A DNA stretch of 64,000 nucleotides from Martelella sp. HB161492. GTDB lineage: Bacteria; Pseudomonadota; Alphaproteobacteria; Rhizobiales; Rhizobiaceae. Of the stretch, positions 36,163 to 44,420 are shown piece after piece (the stretch's first letter is position 1; each line of letters begins with the position of its first letter). Under the pieces are notes generated by a model. That model did not search any database. It saw nothing but the letters and a program-made list of their open reading frames with translations, and had not been told where the DNA came from. The DNA is taken from positions 434,001 to 498,000 of the forward strand of contig NZ_JAATVV010000001.1 in the NCBI RefSeq assembly GCF_013184775.1, given 5' to 3'. The translations under genes were made by a program, and so were the position numbers.

Positions 36163-37056
36163 ATGGCCGCATCCCTTGCCAACCAGACCAATGCTGCGGG
36201 GCTGAAGCACGATGAGCGGATCGAGAAGCTGAGACTTTTCGGCCTCAGCGCGCCCGCATTGCTGATCGTTTTCGTGGTTCTCGTGATCCCCGTCGGCTGG
36301 CTGTTTTATCTGTCCTTCATCGGCGCGGATGGCAGCTTTTCGCTTGAGAACTATGCGCGGATGATCAGTCGCAGTTCGTACCGCCGCATCTTCGAAATGA
36401 CCTTCGAGGTCAGTGTCTTCACCACCGCTCTGACGATCCTGATCGGCTATCCGATGGCCTATTTTCTGGCGCAGCTGCCCAACCGCCTCGCCAGCATTTT
36501 CATGATTGCCGTGCTGCTGCCGTTCTGGACCTCATTGCTTGTGCGCACCTATGCCTGGCTGGTGCTGCTGCAGAAGCAGGGACTGATCAACCAGTGGGCC
36601 ATTTCGCTCGGGCTCTGGGATGAGCCGATCAAGATGGTCCATGACATGAACGGCACGCTGATCGGCATGGTCCATATCATGCTGCCCTTCCTCATTCTGC
36701 CCACCTTCGGGGCCATGAAGGCGATTGACCGTGACCTGATGAAGGCCGCATCCAATCTCGGCGCCTCCCCGAGACATGCCTTCTGGACGGTATTTTTTCC
36801 GCTGACCATTCCGGGCCTCTTCGCCGGAGCGCTGATGGTCTTCATCCTCTGCCTCGGCTTTTATGTCACGCCGGCCGTTCTCGGCGGTGGCAAGGTCATC
36901 ATGGTGTCGATGAAGATCGTTTCCAATATCGAGATGTTCGTCAACTGGGGCGCTGCGAGTGCGCTTGGCGTCGTGCTGCTGGTGATGACCATGATCATCC
37001 TCTGGATCGCCTCGAAATTCCTCAACCTCGACCAGATTGCGGGAGGCGGACACTGA
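36163..37056 (+). CDS. Polyamine-type ABC transporter permease (PotB-like)
   Basis: 297 residues, six likely membrane segments, with the docking loop LMKAASNLGASPRHAFWTVFFPLT near residue 198. The ATG at 36163 lies 1 nt after the ATPase stop with GAGGA upstream; an in-frame Met at 36127 lies inside the ATPase gene and is rejected. The stop overlaps the next start by one base (TGATG). Confidence 0.92.
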   Translation: MAASLANQTNAAGLKHDERIEKLRLFGLSAPALLIVFVVLVIPVGWLFYLSFIGADGSFSLENYARMISRSSYRRIFEMTFEVSVFTTALTILIGYPMAYFLAQLPNRLASIFMIAVLLPFWTSLLVRTYAWLVLLQKQGLINQWAISLGLWDEPIKMVHDMNGTLIGMVHIMLPFLILPTFGAMKAIDRDLMKAASNLGASPRHAFWTVFFPLTIPGLFAGALMVFILCLGFYVTPAVLGGGKVIMVSMKIVSNIEMFVNWGAASALGVVLLVMTMIILWIASKFLNLDQIAGGGH

Positions 37057-37880
37057 TGCTGAAATGGCTTGATACCCCCGCAACCGAGACGCAGATCACC
37101 CATGGCGGCAGGCTCTGGCTCTATGCGCTGGCAACGCTGATCATCCTGTTCCTCGTCGTGCCGACGCTGATCGTCATTCCGATGTCATTCTCCGACAGCC
37201 AGTATCTCGAATTTCCGCCGCAGCACTGGTCGCTTCGATGGTATGAGCACTATTTCGGCTCTGATGAATGGATGCGGGCAACCTGGACCTCGATCAAGGT
37301 CGCAATCCTGACCATGCTGGTCGCGACGCCGGTTGGCGTGCTCGCTGCCTATGCCTTCCATACCGCGAAACTGGCTTTCGTGCGGATCGCCTTCGTTCTG
37401 CTGATCACGCCGATGATGGTGCCGGTTGTGCTGATTGCTGTCGGTGCCTTCTATGTCTACGTCAAGCTGAACATCCTCTATACGGTCACCGGCCTGGTTC
37501 TGGCCCATACGGTGCTGGCGCTGCCGCTGGTGGTGATTGTCAGCGGATCCGCCTTCAGGACGTTCGACATGGCCCAGGAAAACGCCGCGCGCTCGCTCGG
37601 GGCGCCACGGTGGAAGGCCTTTCTGACCGTGACCCTGCCGCAGATCCGCTTTGCCGTGGTCACCGCAGCGCTTCTGGCCTTCCTGACCTCGTTTGATGAG
37701 GTGGTGGTGGCGATGTTCATCTCCGGCGGCGACAATCCGACGCTGACCCGCAACATGTTCAATGCGCTCAGAGACCAGATCGACCCGACGATCGCCTCCA
37801 TCTCGACGATCATGATCCTGGTCACGACCTCGATGATGGTGCTGGCGCAGATCTTTGGCGGCAACAGGCCCTCCGAGTGA
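37056..37880 (+). CDS. Polyamine-type ABC transporter permease (PotC-like)
   Basis: 274 residues, about six membrane segments, with the EAA loop AQENAARSLGAPRWKAFLTVTLPQ near residue 172 and the conserved FLTSFDEVVVAMFISG segment. It completes the PotFGHI-like importer; the order binding protein, ATPase, permease, permease matches that family. Translationally coupled to the previous permease. Confidence 0.93.
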   Translation: MLKWLDTPATETQITHGGRLWLYALATLIILFLVVPTLIVIPMSFSDSQYLEFPPQHWSLRWYEHYFGSDEWMRATWTSIKVAILTMLVATPVGVLAAYAFHTAKLAFVRIAFVLLITPMMVPVVLIAVGAFYVYVKLNILYTVTGLVLAHTVLALPLVVIVSGSAFRTFDMAQENAARSLGAPRWKAFLTVTLPQIRFAVVTAALLAFLTSFDEVVVAMFISGGDNPTLTRNMFNALRDQIDPTIASISTIMILVTTSMMVLAQIFGGNRPSE

Positions 37881-37896
37881 GCACGAGGTATATGCA

Positions 37897-38253
37897 ATGA
37901 CAAGTCTCGAAGCCTTCGCAGCACTTGACGATGTGGCGCTCGGCCCGTTCCAGCCGAAACCGACGACGCTGACCGCTGGTCAGGAAGAAGCCTCGGCAAT
38001 GCTATGGTCTTCGCCTGACGGATCCACCAGGATCGGCGTGTGGGAATGCACCCCCGGCCGGTTCACCGCAGATCGAACCAAAGCCGGCGAATATTGCCAC
38101 ATCATCTCCGGCAGCGCCTCGGTGAAGAATACCGATGGCAGTGGTGAGCGCAGGCTTGCCGCCGGTGATCTTCTGGTTCTGCCGCAGGGCTGGACAGGTG
38201 AATGGGAGATCCATGAGCATGTCCGCAAGCTCTTCATCATCGAGGCGCGCTAA
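37897..38253 (+). CDS. Cupin-domain protein (Cupin_3/DUF861 type)
   Basis: 118 residues, one beta-barrel cupin. The segment [31 protein letters not shown] near residue 50 is typical of the small EutQ-like/(S)-ureidoglycine-type cupins of the Cupin_3 family. It starts 17 nt after the permease stop with GAGG upstream. In the same operon are an amine-oxidase-like flavoprotein and EutBC, so a binding or isomerising role on an amine intermediate is possible. No function can be assigned. Confidence 0.82.
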   Translation: MTSLEAFAALDDVALGPFQPKPTTLTAGQEEASAMLWSSPDGSTRIGVWECTPGRFTADRTKAGEYCHIISGSASVKNTDGSGERRLAAGDLLVLPQGWTGEWEIHEHVRKLFIIEAR

Positions 38254-38257
38254 ACCC

Positions 38258-39874
38258 ATGGCGGAGTTCGACTTCATCGTCACCGGGGCAGGCTCTGCCG
38301 GATCGGTGCTTGCCAACCGGCTTTCGGAGGATGGCCGCTATTCGGTCCTGCTTCTGGAGGCAGGCGGCTCGGACCGCTCCTTCTGGCTGATGATGCCAAT
38401 CGGTTATGGCAAGGCATTTTACGACAAGCGCTATAACTGGATGTACATGACCGAGCCCGATGAAGGGCTTGGCGGCCGCCCCAGCTACTGGCCGCGCGGC
38501 AAGGCGCTTGGCGGCTCCAGCGCCATCAATGCGATGATCTTCGTGCGCGGCCATCGCTCGGATTTCGATGGCTGGGCGGCGATGGGCAATCCCGGCTGGG
38601 GGTTTGACGATGTTCTGCCCTATTTCAAGAAGCTCGAAAGCAATGATCGCGGTGCAAATGACATGCGCGGCGGCGATGGTCCGCTCACGATCGAAAGCAA
38701 GGATAAGGATATCCACCCGACCTGCGGCAATTTCATAAGAGCGAGCACCGAAGCAGGCTTTGCCGAGAATGACGATTTCAACGGGTCGTCTCTTGAGGGC
38801 GTCGGCATCTACCAGATCACCACCAAGGGCGGCATGCGCATGTCGACAGCGCGGGCCTATCTGCGCCCGGCCCTGAAACGCAGGAATCTCAAGGTCGAAA
38901 CCCATGCGCTGGCCGAGAAGATCCTCTTCGACGGCACCAGAGCCGTCGGCGTCCGGTACCGTCAAAACGGAGCGGTGCATGAGGCAAGAGCGCGCCGGGA
39001 GGTGATCGTTTCCGCCGGCGCCATCAATTCGCCGCTGCTGCTGCAGCATTCCGGCATCGGACCCGCCGCCTTGCTGCAACGCCATGGCATCCCGGTTGTC
39101 ACAGCGCGCGACGGCGTTGGCCGGCACCTGCAGGATCATCTCTGCATCGATTACATGTTCACCTCCAGGGTGCCGACACTGAACGACCAGCTGTCGCCGC
39201 TTTCGGGGCGGCTGCGCTTCGGGCTGCAATATCTTCTGACCCGCAGCGGTCCCCTGTCGCTCGGCATCAATCACGCCGGCGGCTTTGTCCGCTCGCGGCC
39301 GGCGCTCGATGCCCCGAATATGCAGCTTTTCTTCTCACCGATGAGCTATTCAAAGGCGCCGCCCGGCGAACGCCCGCTGATGAAACCAGATCCCTTTTCC
39401 GGTTTTCTGCTGGGCGCACAGCCGACACGGCCGACCAGCCGCGGGCATCTGGAGATCAGAAGCGCCGACCCGGCGGCGGCCCCGCTGATCCACCCGAACT
39501 ACCTTTCGACGGAATTCGACCAGCAGGAAATGATAGCCGCCTCCCGCCTTGTGCGCAGGCTTGCCGAAGCGCCGTCCCTAGCGGCGATCATCAGCTCGGA
39601 AGTCGAGCCGGGACCGGATGTGCGCTCGGATGAAGCACTGCTTGAAGATGCCCGCAGGCGGTCCGGCACGGTTTTTCATCCCGTCAGCACCTGCCGCATG
39701 GGTCCGGATCCAGTGACGGACGTCGTCGATGCTTCGCTGCGGGTTTACGGAACGGAAGCCTTGCGGGTTGTCGACGCCTCGATCTTTCCGACGCTGACCT
39801 GCGGCAACACCAATGCGCCAACCATCATGGTCGCGGAGAAGGCTGCGGATCTGGTTCTGGCCGGGCAGCGCTGA
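38258..39874 (+). CDS. GMC-family FAD-dependent alcohol dehydrogenase (choline dehydrogenase-like)
   Basis: 538 residues. FAD motif [19 protein letters not shown] near residue 8, GMC signature 1 [19 protein letters not shown] near residue 84, signature 2 [16 protein letters not shown] near residue 250, and the C-terminal active-site region [10 protein letters not shown] with a later NTNAPT. It is 4 nt after the cupin stop. GMC enzymes oxidise primary alcohols to aldehydes; choline, an N-alkylethanolamine or an aromatic alcohol are possible. The true choline dehydrogenase BetA would usually be next to BetB or BetI, which are not here. Confidence 0.88.
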   Translation: MAEFDFIVTGAGSAGSVLANRLSEDGRYSVLLLEAGGSDRSFWLMMPIGYGKAFYDKRYNWMYMTEPDEGLGGRPSYWPRGKALGGSSAINAMIFVRGHRSDFDGWAAMGNPGWGFDDVLPYFKKLESNDRGANDMRGGDGPLTIESKDKDIHPTCGNFIRASTEAGFAENDDFNGSSLEGVGIYQITTKGGMRMSTARAYLRPALKRRNLKVETHALAEKILFDGTRAVGVRYRQNGAVHEARARREVIVSAGAINSPLLLQHSGIGPAALLQRHGIPVVTARDGVGRHLQDHLCIDYMFTSRVPTLNDQLSPLSGRLRFGLQYLLTRSGPLSLGINHAGGFVRSRPALDAPNMQLFFSPMSYSKAPPGERPLMKPDPFSGFLLGAQPTRPTSRGHLEIRSADPAAAPLIHPNYLSTEFDQQEMIAASRLVRRLAEAPSLAAIISSEVEPGPDVRSDEALLEDARRRSGTVFHPVSTCRMGPDPVTDVVDASLRVYGTEALRVVDASIFPTLTCGNTNAPTIMVAEKAADLVLAGQR

Positions 39875-39955
39875 AAAGCCCGGCAGCTCTTGCGCCTGGG
39901 CAACGCCATCAGGACATGAGCGCCCGGAAAGCACTCAGACACAGGGACACAGGCG

Positions 39956-41332
39956 ATGAGCTATCGCATCAATGCCGGAAACACGCTCTGGCGCTTTCCG
40001 GACCTCAAAACGGTCATGGCAAAGGCGACGCCGCTGCGGTCCGGCGATGTTCTGGCCGGGGTCGCCGCGCAAACGGCCGAGGAAAGCGTTGCCGCCCGCA
40101 TGTGCCTCGCCGATATTCCGCTGAAGGCATTCCTGTCGGAAACCATCATACCCTATGAAGATGATGCCGTGACGCGTCTGATCCTCGACAGCCATGATCA
40201 CGCCGCCTTTGCAGAAATCGCGCATCTGACCGTTGGCGGTTTTCGTGACTATCTGCTTTCTCATGGTTCAGACAGCCGGACGCTGGCGCGGATCGCCCCC
40301 GGAATCACACCGGAGATGGCGGCCGCCGTTTCCAAGCTGATGCGCAATCAGGATCTCATTCTGGCGGCCAGGAAATGCCGGGTGGTGACCCAATTCCGCA
40401 ATACGATCGGCCTCGAAGGCCATATGTCGGTCCGCCTGCAGCCGAACCATCCGTCCGATGACCGGCGCGGCATTGCCGCCAGCATCGTCGACGGTCTTCT
40501 CTACGGTACGGGTGATGCCGTCATCGGGATCAATCCGGCCTCCGATAATATCGCAGTGCTGAGCGATCTCGTCGAGATGATGGCAGAGATCGTCGCCCGC
40601 TACGAAATCCCGACACAGACTTGCGTGCTGACCCATGTGACGACATCCATCGAAATGGCGAACAGGGGCATGCCGGTTGATCTCGTCTTCCAGTCGATTG
40701 CCGGAACCGAAAAGGCCAATATGTCGTTTGGGATCTCGCTTGAAATGCTGCAGGAAGGCTACGAGGCTGGGCTTGCGCTGAAGCGCGGAACAGTCGGCGA
40801 AAACCTGATGTATTTCGAAACCGGACAGGGTTCGGCGCTTTCTGCCGATGCCAATTTCGGCTGCGATCAGCAAACTCTGGAGGCGCGCGCCTATGGTGTG
40901 GCACGCGCCTACGCGCCGCTTCTGGTCAATACGGTGGTCGGGTTTATCGGTCCGGAATATCTTTACGATGGCAAGCAGATCATTCGCGCCGGCCTGGAAG
41001 ACCATTTCTGCGGCAAGCTGCTCGGCGTGCCGATGGGCTGCGATATCTGTTACACCAACCATGCCGAAGCCGATCAGGATGACATGGACACACTGCTCAC
41101 GCTTTTAGGTGCTGCGGGAATCAATTTCATCATGGGCATTCCCGGTTCTGATGACGTGATGCTGAACTACCAGTCGACCTCGTTCCACGATCAGCTCTAC
41201 CTGCGGGAGGTGCTCGGGCTGAAGCGGGCGCCGGAATTTCAGGCCTGGCTTGAGCGCATGCGGGTGACAGATCCGCTCGGCAAGCTGCTGCCGCAGGATA
41301 ATGCTCAGGCGCTGCTGGAGATCGCGTCATGA
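39956..41332 (+). CDS. eutB: Ethanolamine ammonia-lyase large subunit
   Basis: 458 residues, the normal EutB length, a TIM barrel carrying the adenosylcobalamin-dependent active site. Recognisable segments: MKAFLSETIIPYEDDAVTRLI-like region near residue 60, RLQPNHPSDDRRGIAASIVDGL near residue 160 and NFGCDQQTLEARAYGVARAY near residue 300. It deaminates ethanolamine to acetaldehyde and ammonia. The gene is followed directly by eutC with a 4-nt overlap. No microcompartment shell genes, no eutA reactivase and no eutH permease are in the window, as is usual for the short aerobic form of the pathway. Confidence 0.95.
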   Translation: MSYRINAGNTLWRFPDLKTVMAKATPLRSGDVLAGVAAQTAEESVAARMCLADIPLKAFLSETIIPYEDDAVTRLILDSHDHAAFAEIAHLTVGGFRDYLLSHGSDSRTLARIAPGITPEMAAAVSKLMRNQDLILAARKCRVVTQFRNTIGLEGHMSVRLQPNHPSDDRRGIAASIVDGLLYGTGDAVIGINPASDNIAVLSDLVEMMAEIVARYEIPTQTCVLTHVTTSIEMANRGMPVDLVFQSIAGTEKANMSFGISLEMLQEGYEAGLALKRGTVGENLMYFETGQGSALSADANFGCDQQTLEARAYGVARAYAPLLVNTVVGFIGPEYLYDGKQIIRAGLEDHFCGKLLGVPMGCDICYTNHAEADQDDMDTLLTLLGAAGINFIMGIPGSDDVMLNYQSTSFHDQLYLREVLGLKRAPEFQAWLERMRVTDPLGKLLPQDNAQALLEIAS

Positions 41333-42114
41333 CCGGCGGAAGCGACCGGAAGAGCCAGAAAAACCGCGTTTTGAACGATCCCTGGGAGCGGCTGAAGCAA
41401 TATACCGATGCGCGCATTGCCATCGGGCGCTCCGGCTCGTCGCTGCCGACGCGGGAAGTGCTCGGTTTCGCGCTGGCGCACGCCCGGGCGCGCGATGCCG
41501 TGCACACGCGCTTTGACGCCGATGCCGTGGAACAGGGGCTCAACGCACTTGGCCTCCAGACCATCCGGGTCAAAAGTCGGGCCGCCGACCGGGCGGAATA
41601 CCTGACCCGCCCGGATTTCGGCAGGCGGCTTTTGCCGGAAGACGCGGATCGTCTTGCCGCGCTTGATGGCAAGCCCTGCGACATCGCGCTGGTGGTGGCC
41701 GACGGGCTGTCTTCGGCGGCCATTGGCGAGAACGCGGTTTCTTTCATTTCCGCGCTTCTGCACGAACTGAAGGAATCCCGCTTTACAATCGGAACCGTTG
41801 CCATCGTTGAAAATGGCCGGGTCGCAATAGCAGATGAGATTGCCGCGCATCTGCACGCGCGCCTGGTGGTGATGGCGATTGGCGAGCGGCCAGGCCTGTC
41901 TTCCGCCGACAGTCTTGGCGCCTATCTGACCTTCGCTCCGAAGGTGGGGCGCTCGGATGCCGAGCGGAACTGCATTTCCAATATCCGCAAGGACGGGCTG
42001 AAGCTGCCGGTTGCCGCCGGAAAGGCGGCCTGGCTGATCCGCGAGGCCATGCGCCGCGGCCTCACCGGTGTCAATCTGAAGGAAGAAACCGGGCGCTTCC
42101 TTTCCGACCGGTGA
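41329..42114 (+). CDS. eutC: Ethanolamine ammonia-lyase small subunit
   Basis: 261 residues, close to the usual EutC size. Typical stretches are LALAHARARDAVHTRFD-like near residue 45, ALVVADGLSSAAIGENAVSFI near residue 120, and ERNCISNIRKDGLKLPVAAGK near residue 216. With EutB it forms the cobalamin-binding holoenzyme. The ATG overlaps the eutB stop (ATGA). It ends the operon; the following 317 nt change abruptly to AT-rich sequence. Confidence 0.94.
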   Translation: MTGGSDRKSQKNRVLNDPWERLKQYTDARIAIGRSGSSLPTREVLGFALAHARARDAVHTRFDADAVEQGLNALGLQTIRVKSRAADRAEYLTRPDFGRRLLPEDADRLAALDGKPCDIALVVADGLSSAAIGENAVSFISALLHELKESRFTIGTVAIVENGRVAIADEIAAHLHARLVVMAIGERPGLSSADSLGAYLTFAPKVGRSDAERNCISNIRKDGLKLPVAAGKAAWLIREAMRRGLTGVNLKEETGRFLSDR

Positions 42115-42277
42115 CGTGCCGCCCTGCCCCTTGGCGCTTACCCGCGCGAACCGCCCCCCACGATCACAGCACACGAACTGAAAGCGCGCATCGAACGTCG
42201 CGCTGAACCTCGCCGTCAGGCCTTGCGCAGCGGAAACGAAGCAAGGCCCGGCGATCGGCGGCCCAGCACGCAGTACG

Positions 42278-42311
42278 TTACTTATCGTTACCATTTATTA
42301 CTTATCGTTAC
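42278..42311 (+). repeat. Two 14-bp direct repeats in the AT-rich promoter region
   Basis: TTACTTATCGTTAC at 42278-42291 and again at 42298-42311, exact copies starting 20 bp apart. They lie upstream of the 12-bp inverted repeat, in the position of an activator site. Seen directly; role inferred. Confidence 0.6.
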
Positions 42312-42335
42312 TTCGTATTTTTAGAAAGATTCAAT

Positions 42336-42362
42336 TATATACATTGACAATCAATGTATATA
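42336..42362. promoter_or_regulatory. Perfect 12-bp inverted repeat with 3-nt spacer, probable operator
   Basis: TATATACATTGA, CAA, TCAATGTATATA: all 12 arm positions pair. A consensus-like -35 TTGACA (42344-42349) lies at the centre of the palindrome; no clear -10 is found at normal spacing. A dimeric regulator bound here would control transcription of the small-protein gene at 42447. This is one of the strongest palindromes in the window. Confidence 0.7.
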
Positions 42363-42446
42363 TAAACATGTAAGTTACGACAAACTGGATCCGGATCATC
42401 CCGATCTTGCAATAGTCCGTCTGGTGAAACCATGGAGATAGCGATT

Positions 42447-42782
42447 ATGGCCGAAGAGAAAAAACATTCTGGCGAAGCAGAAATGGCGCAGCTTGATCAA
42501 AAGGATCTGGAGTCCGCTTCCGGCGCCGGTTTCTTTGGTGATGTAGAAGCAGGCCTGGAAGGCGCGTGGGAAGGGGCTGCGGACAGTGTCGTGGGCTACT
42601 CCGAGGTCTTGTACCATAGCGTGAAAGAGTTTGGCATCGGCGTCGCGGCAGCCGCCGACTATGTCGCCGGGGACAAGTCGGGCGCGGCAAACAAGGTCGC
42701 AGACATCAAGAATGATTTTAACAACAACCTGATGAATGACTGGCTTCCCTATCCCGTTCCGGGGTCTAGCGAATCCAGCTGA
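42447..42782 (+). CDS. Small secreted-peptide candidate with double-glycine-type leader (microcin/bacteriocin-like)
   Basis: 111 residues, no family recognised. Residues 16-27, LDQKDLESASGA, match the double-glycine leader consensus at every key position counted from the cut after Ala27: Leu -12, Asp -11, Asp -8, Leu -7, Ala -4, Gly -2, Ala -1. The predicted mature part (from Gly28, about 84 residues) is rich in Gly, Ala and acidic residues, has no Cys, and starts GFFGDVEAGLEGAWEGAADS. I chose the ATG at 42447 because GGAGATA lies 7 nt before it; an ATG at 42432 would add five residues. The gene is solitary: no immunity gene and no peptidase-containing ABC exporter is visible nearby. It could instead be a cell-surface or toxin-like peptide using the same export route. 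Confidence 0.7.
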   Translation: MAEEKKHSGEAEMAQLDQKDLESASGAGFFGDVEAGLEGAWEGAADSVVGYSEVLYHSVKEFGIGVAAAADYVAGDKSGAANKVADIKNDFNNNLMNDWLPYPVPGSSESS

Positions 42783-42823
42783 GGGTCTGACATCGCCTCT
42801 TTGTGATGCCAATGGCGGAGCAA

Positions 42824-42870
42824 AGGCGGGAAACATCGGGATATCATAGCCCGAGCAGCGTTTCCCGCCT
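42824..42870. terminator. Extended hairpin between the small-protein gene and the convergent MFS gene
   Basis: AGGCGGGAAAC (42824-42834) pairs perfectly with GTTTCCCGCCT (42860-42870), with an inner CGGG/CCCG stem (42837-42840 and 42850-42853). It lies 42 nt after the small-protein stop and 8 nt after the convergent MFS stop (minus strand), so it may serve both transcripts. No U-tract, so factor-independent termination is not assured. Confidence 0.5.
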
Positions 42871-42877
42871 GCGGCCT

Positions 42878-44149
42878 CTATGCCGCTCTCGAACGTTCCA
42901 TCGGAATGACATTGTCACCACTCTGGCGGGGTCTGGAATAGGACAGCCAGAGACCGAACAGCATGGCAATGGTGATGACAACGGTGAGAAAGCCAAAGAA
43001 GCCGCTGGCATTCAGCATCAGCAGCGACGGCGCAAAGATGGCCATGATCGCCGCCAGAACGCGGGCAAAGGCTATCAGGCTGCCCTGTGCCGTCGCCAGG
43101 AGCAGAACGGGGAAGAATTCCTGCGTCCAGACCTTCATCATTCCTTCAAAGGCAAGCGCAGCACCGAAACCGGAAAGAATCGAACTGATGAACAGGGTCT
43201 CGACCGTGACCCCGAAAATGGCGGGAACGGCGAAGCTCATGATGAAGCCGAGTGCGCCGGCAAGGAACCATTTGCGCCGGTTCGGGCCGTCAACCACCCG
43301 CATGAACAGCAGCATCGTGATCAGCCCGACCACCATCACACACATATAGGCGAAGGAGTAAGTGCGAACGGTGCTGTGGGCGACGTTCACAAACATGTAG
43401 CTGAGGAACTGCGCCTTGATGCTGGCGGCAATCTGGGCGAGACCATAGAAGAGGCCGAGACCGACAAACAGCGGCAGGAACGGCTTCGTCAGCAGAACCC
43501 GTATCCGCGACAGGCTGACATTGCCGTTGCCGTCCTGTTCGACCTTCGCCTTGCTCTGCTTCCAGGCCGCCGATTCCGGCAGACTGATGCGCAGCACCAG
43601 CACCACGATCGAAACGACGATGAGATGCAAAAACAGCATGCGGGCACCGAAGGCCCCCATGTCGGATACAATCGCGACGATGATCTGCGTGATCAGAATG
43701 CCGACATTCCAGAGCACCTGGGAAAAGGTGATCAGCTTTCCGCGCGCCCCCTTGGGCGCCGTCTCTCCGATCAGCGCCAGCGATGCCGGGAGATCGGCAC
43801 CGGCAAAGAAGCCGAGGATCGTGCACCCGGCCAGCAGAACGGCGAAGGAACTGGCGCTTGCCATGATAACGCAGCCGACCGCCAGGCCGAACATCGTCAC
43901 ACTGAAGACGCGCTTGCGCCCGAAGCGATCCCCCATCCGGCCCCCCAGAAGAGCACCGACGGCCATGAAAAAGGCCAGCGACGACGAAAGATAACCAATA
44001 TGCAAGCTGTCGAGATTGAGCGCCCGCTGATACATCACCAGAGCGACGCTGGTCGATGCCACGGCACTTGAATCAATATAGGATGCCATCCCCGCGACGC
44101 CGGCAACGAACCAATCCCGCCCGGTAAGACGAACCGAAACGTCAGCCAT
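42878..44149 (-). CDS. MFS transporter (aromatic acid/metabolite symporter-like)
   Basis: 423 residues, twelve likely membrane segments. The MFS loop-2 motif GALLGGRMGDRFGRKRVFSV is near residue 65. The start at 44149 follows GGGAGGAATTT. The layout, with a long central loop and no N-terminal periplasmic domain, fits a sugar-porter/AAHS-like importer of organic acids. It is 271 nt downstream of the FAH-family gene, same strand. It probably imports the compound degraded by the FAH, VOC and crotonase proteins encoded upstream. Confidence 0.87.
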   Translation of the reverse strand: MADVSVRLTGRDWFVAGVAGMASYIDSSAVASTSVALVMYQRALNLDSLHIGYLSSSLAFFMAVGALLGGRMGDRFGRKRVFSVTMFGLAVGCVIMASASSFAVLLAGCTILGFFAGADLPASLALIGETAPKGARGKLITFSQVLWNVGILITQIIVAIVSDMGAFGARMLFLHLIVVSIVVLVLRISLPESAAWKQSKAKVEQDGNGNVSLSRIRVLLTKPFLPLFVGLGLFYGLAQIAASIKAQFLSYMFVNVAHSTVRTYSFAYMCVMVVGLITMLLFMRVVDGPNRRKWFLAGALGFIMSFAVPAIFGVTVETLFISSILSGFGAALAFEGMMKVWTQEFFPVLLLATAQGSLIAFARVLAAIMAIFAPSLLMLNASGFFGFLTVVITIAMLFGLWLSYSRPRQSGDNVIPMERSRAA

Positions 44150-44268
44150 GAAATTCCTCCCGATGCCGAACCGGCCTCCCGCCAGCGGCATGTATGTCAT
44201 TGTCTCATGTACTTGTCTTCAGCCGGTATCAACCCTGATGGAGAAAGGTCGATGCCGGCCGCAAAAAG

Positions 44269-44381
44269 GGAGCGTGCACCCTGGTCCGTCACGCCATTGC
44301 CGGAAAGAACCGATGGACAATCCAGCAAAAACCGACGCCCACTGTGCGGTTATCCTCCCGAGAAAACCGGGTGCACGCTCC
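44269..44381. repeat. Widely spaced perfect 13-bp inverted repeat
   Basis: GGAGCGTGCACCC (44269-44281) and its exact reverse complement GGGTGCACGCTCC (44369-44381), 87 nt apart, in the gap between the FAH-family and MFS genes. Each arm contains the palindrome GTGCAC. They could be paired regulator sites or the base of a long stem-loop in the message. Confidence 0.5.
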
Positions 44382-44420
44382 AGATCCCGCGCTGGGCCTT
44401 CCGGCGCGGGAAAGCAGTCA

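Larger units (their letters stand above)
42115..42446. other. Intergenic region turning AT-rich before a small-protein gene
   Basis: After about 150 nt of ordinary GC-rich sequence the composition drops sharply at about 42275-42400 (runs such as ATTTATTACTTATCG and TTTTTAGAAAGATTC). It carries the direct and inverted repeats annotated next. No gene is seen here. Such a drop is typical of a horizontally acquired or specially regulated promoter in a high-GC genome. Confidence 0.6.

Noticed and set aside
33966-36191. Minus-strand open frame of 741 codons across the binding-protein and ATPase genes
   Set aside because: It lies opposite two unmistakable transporter genes and the intergenic hairpin, with low-complexity His/Arg/Gly-rich sequence and no motif.
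39875-39955. Cobalamin riboswitch before eutBC
   Set aside because: The gap before eutB is only 81 nt and shows no B12-box-like sequence; eutBC are downstream in an operon.
42803-44071. Plus-strand open frame of 422 codons opposite the MFS gene
   Set aside because: Its composition (Asp, Arg, Gln, His, Gly rich, no hydrophobic core) is that of the complement of a membrane-protein gene.
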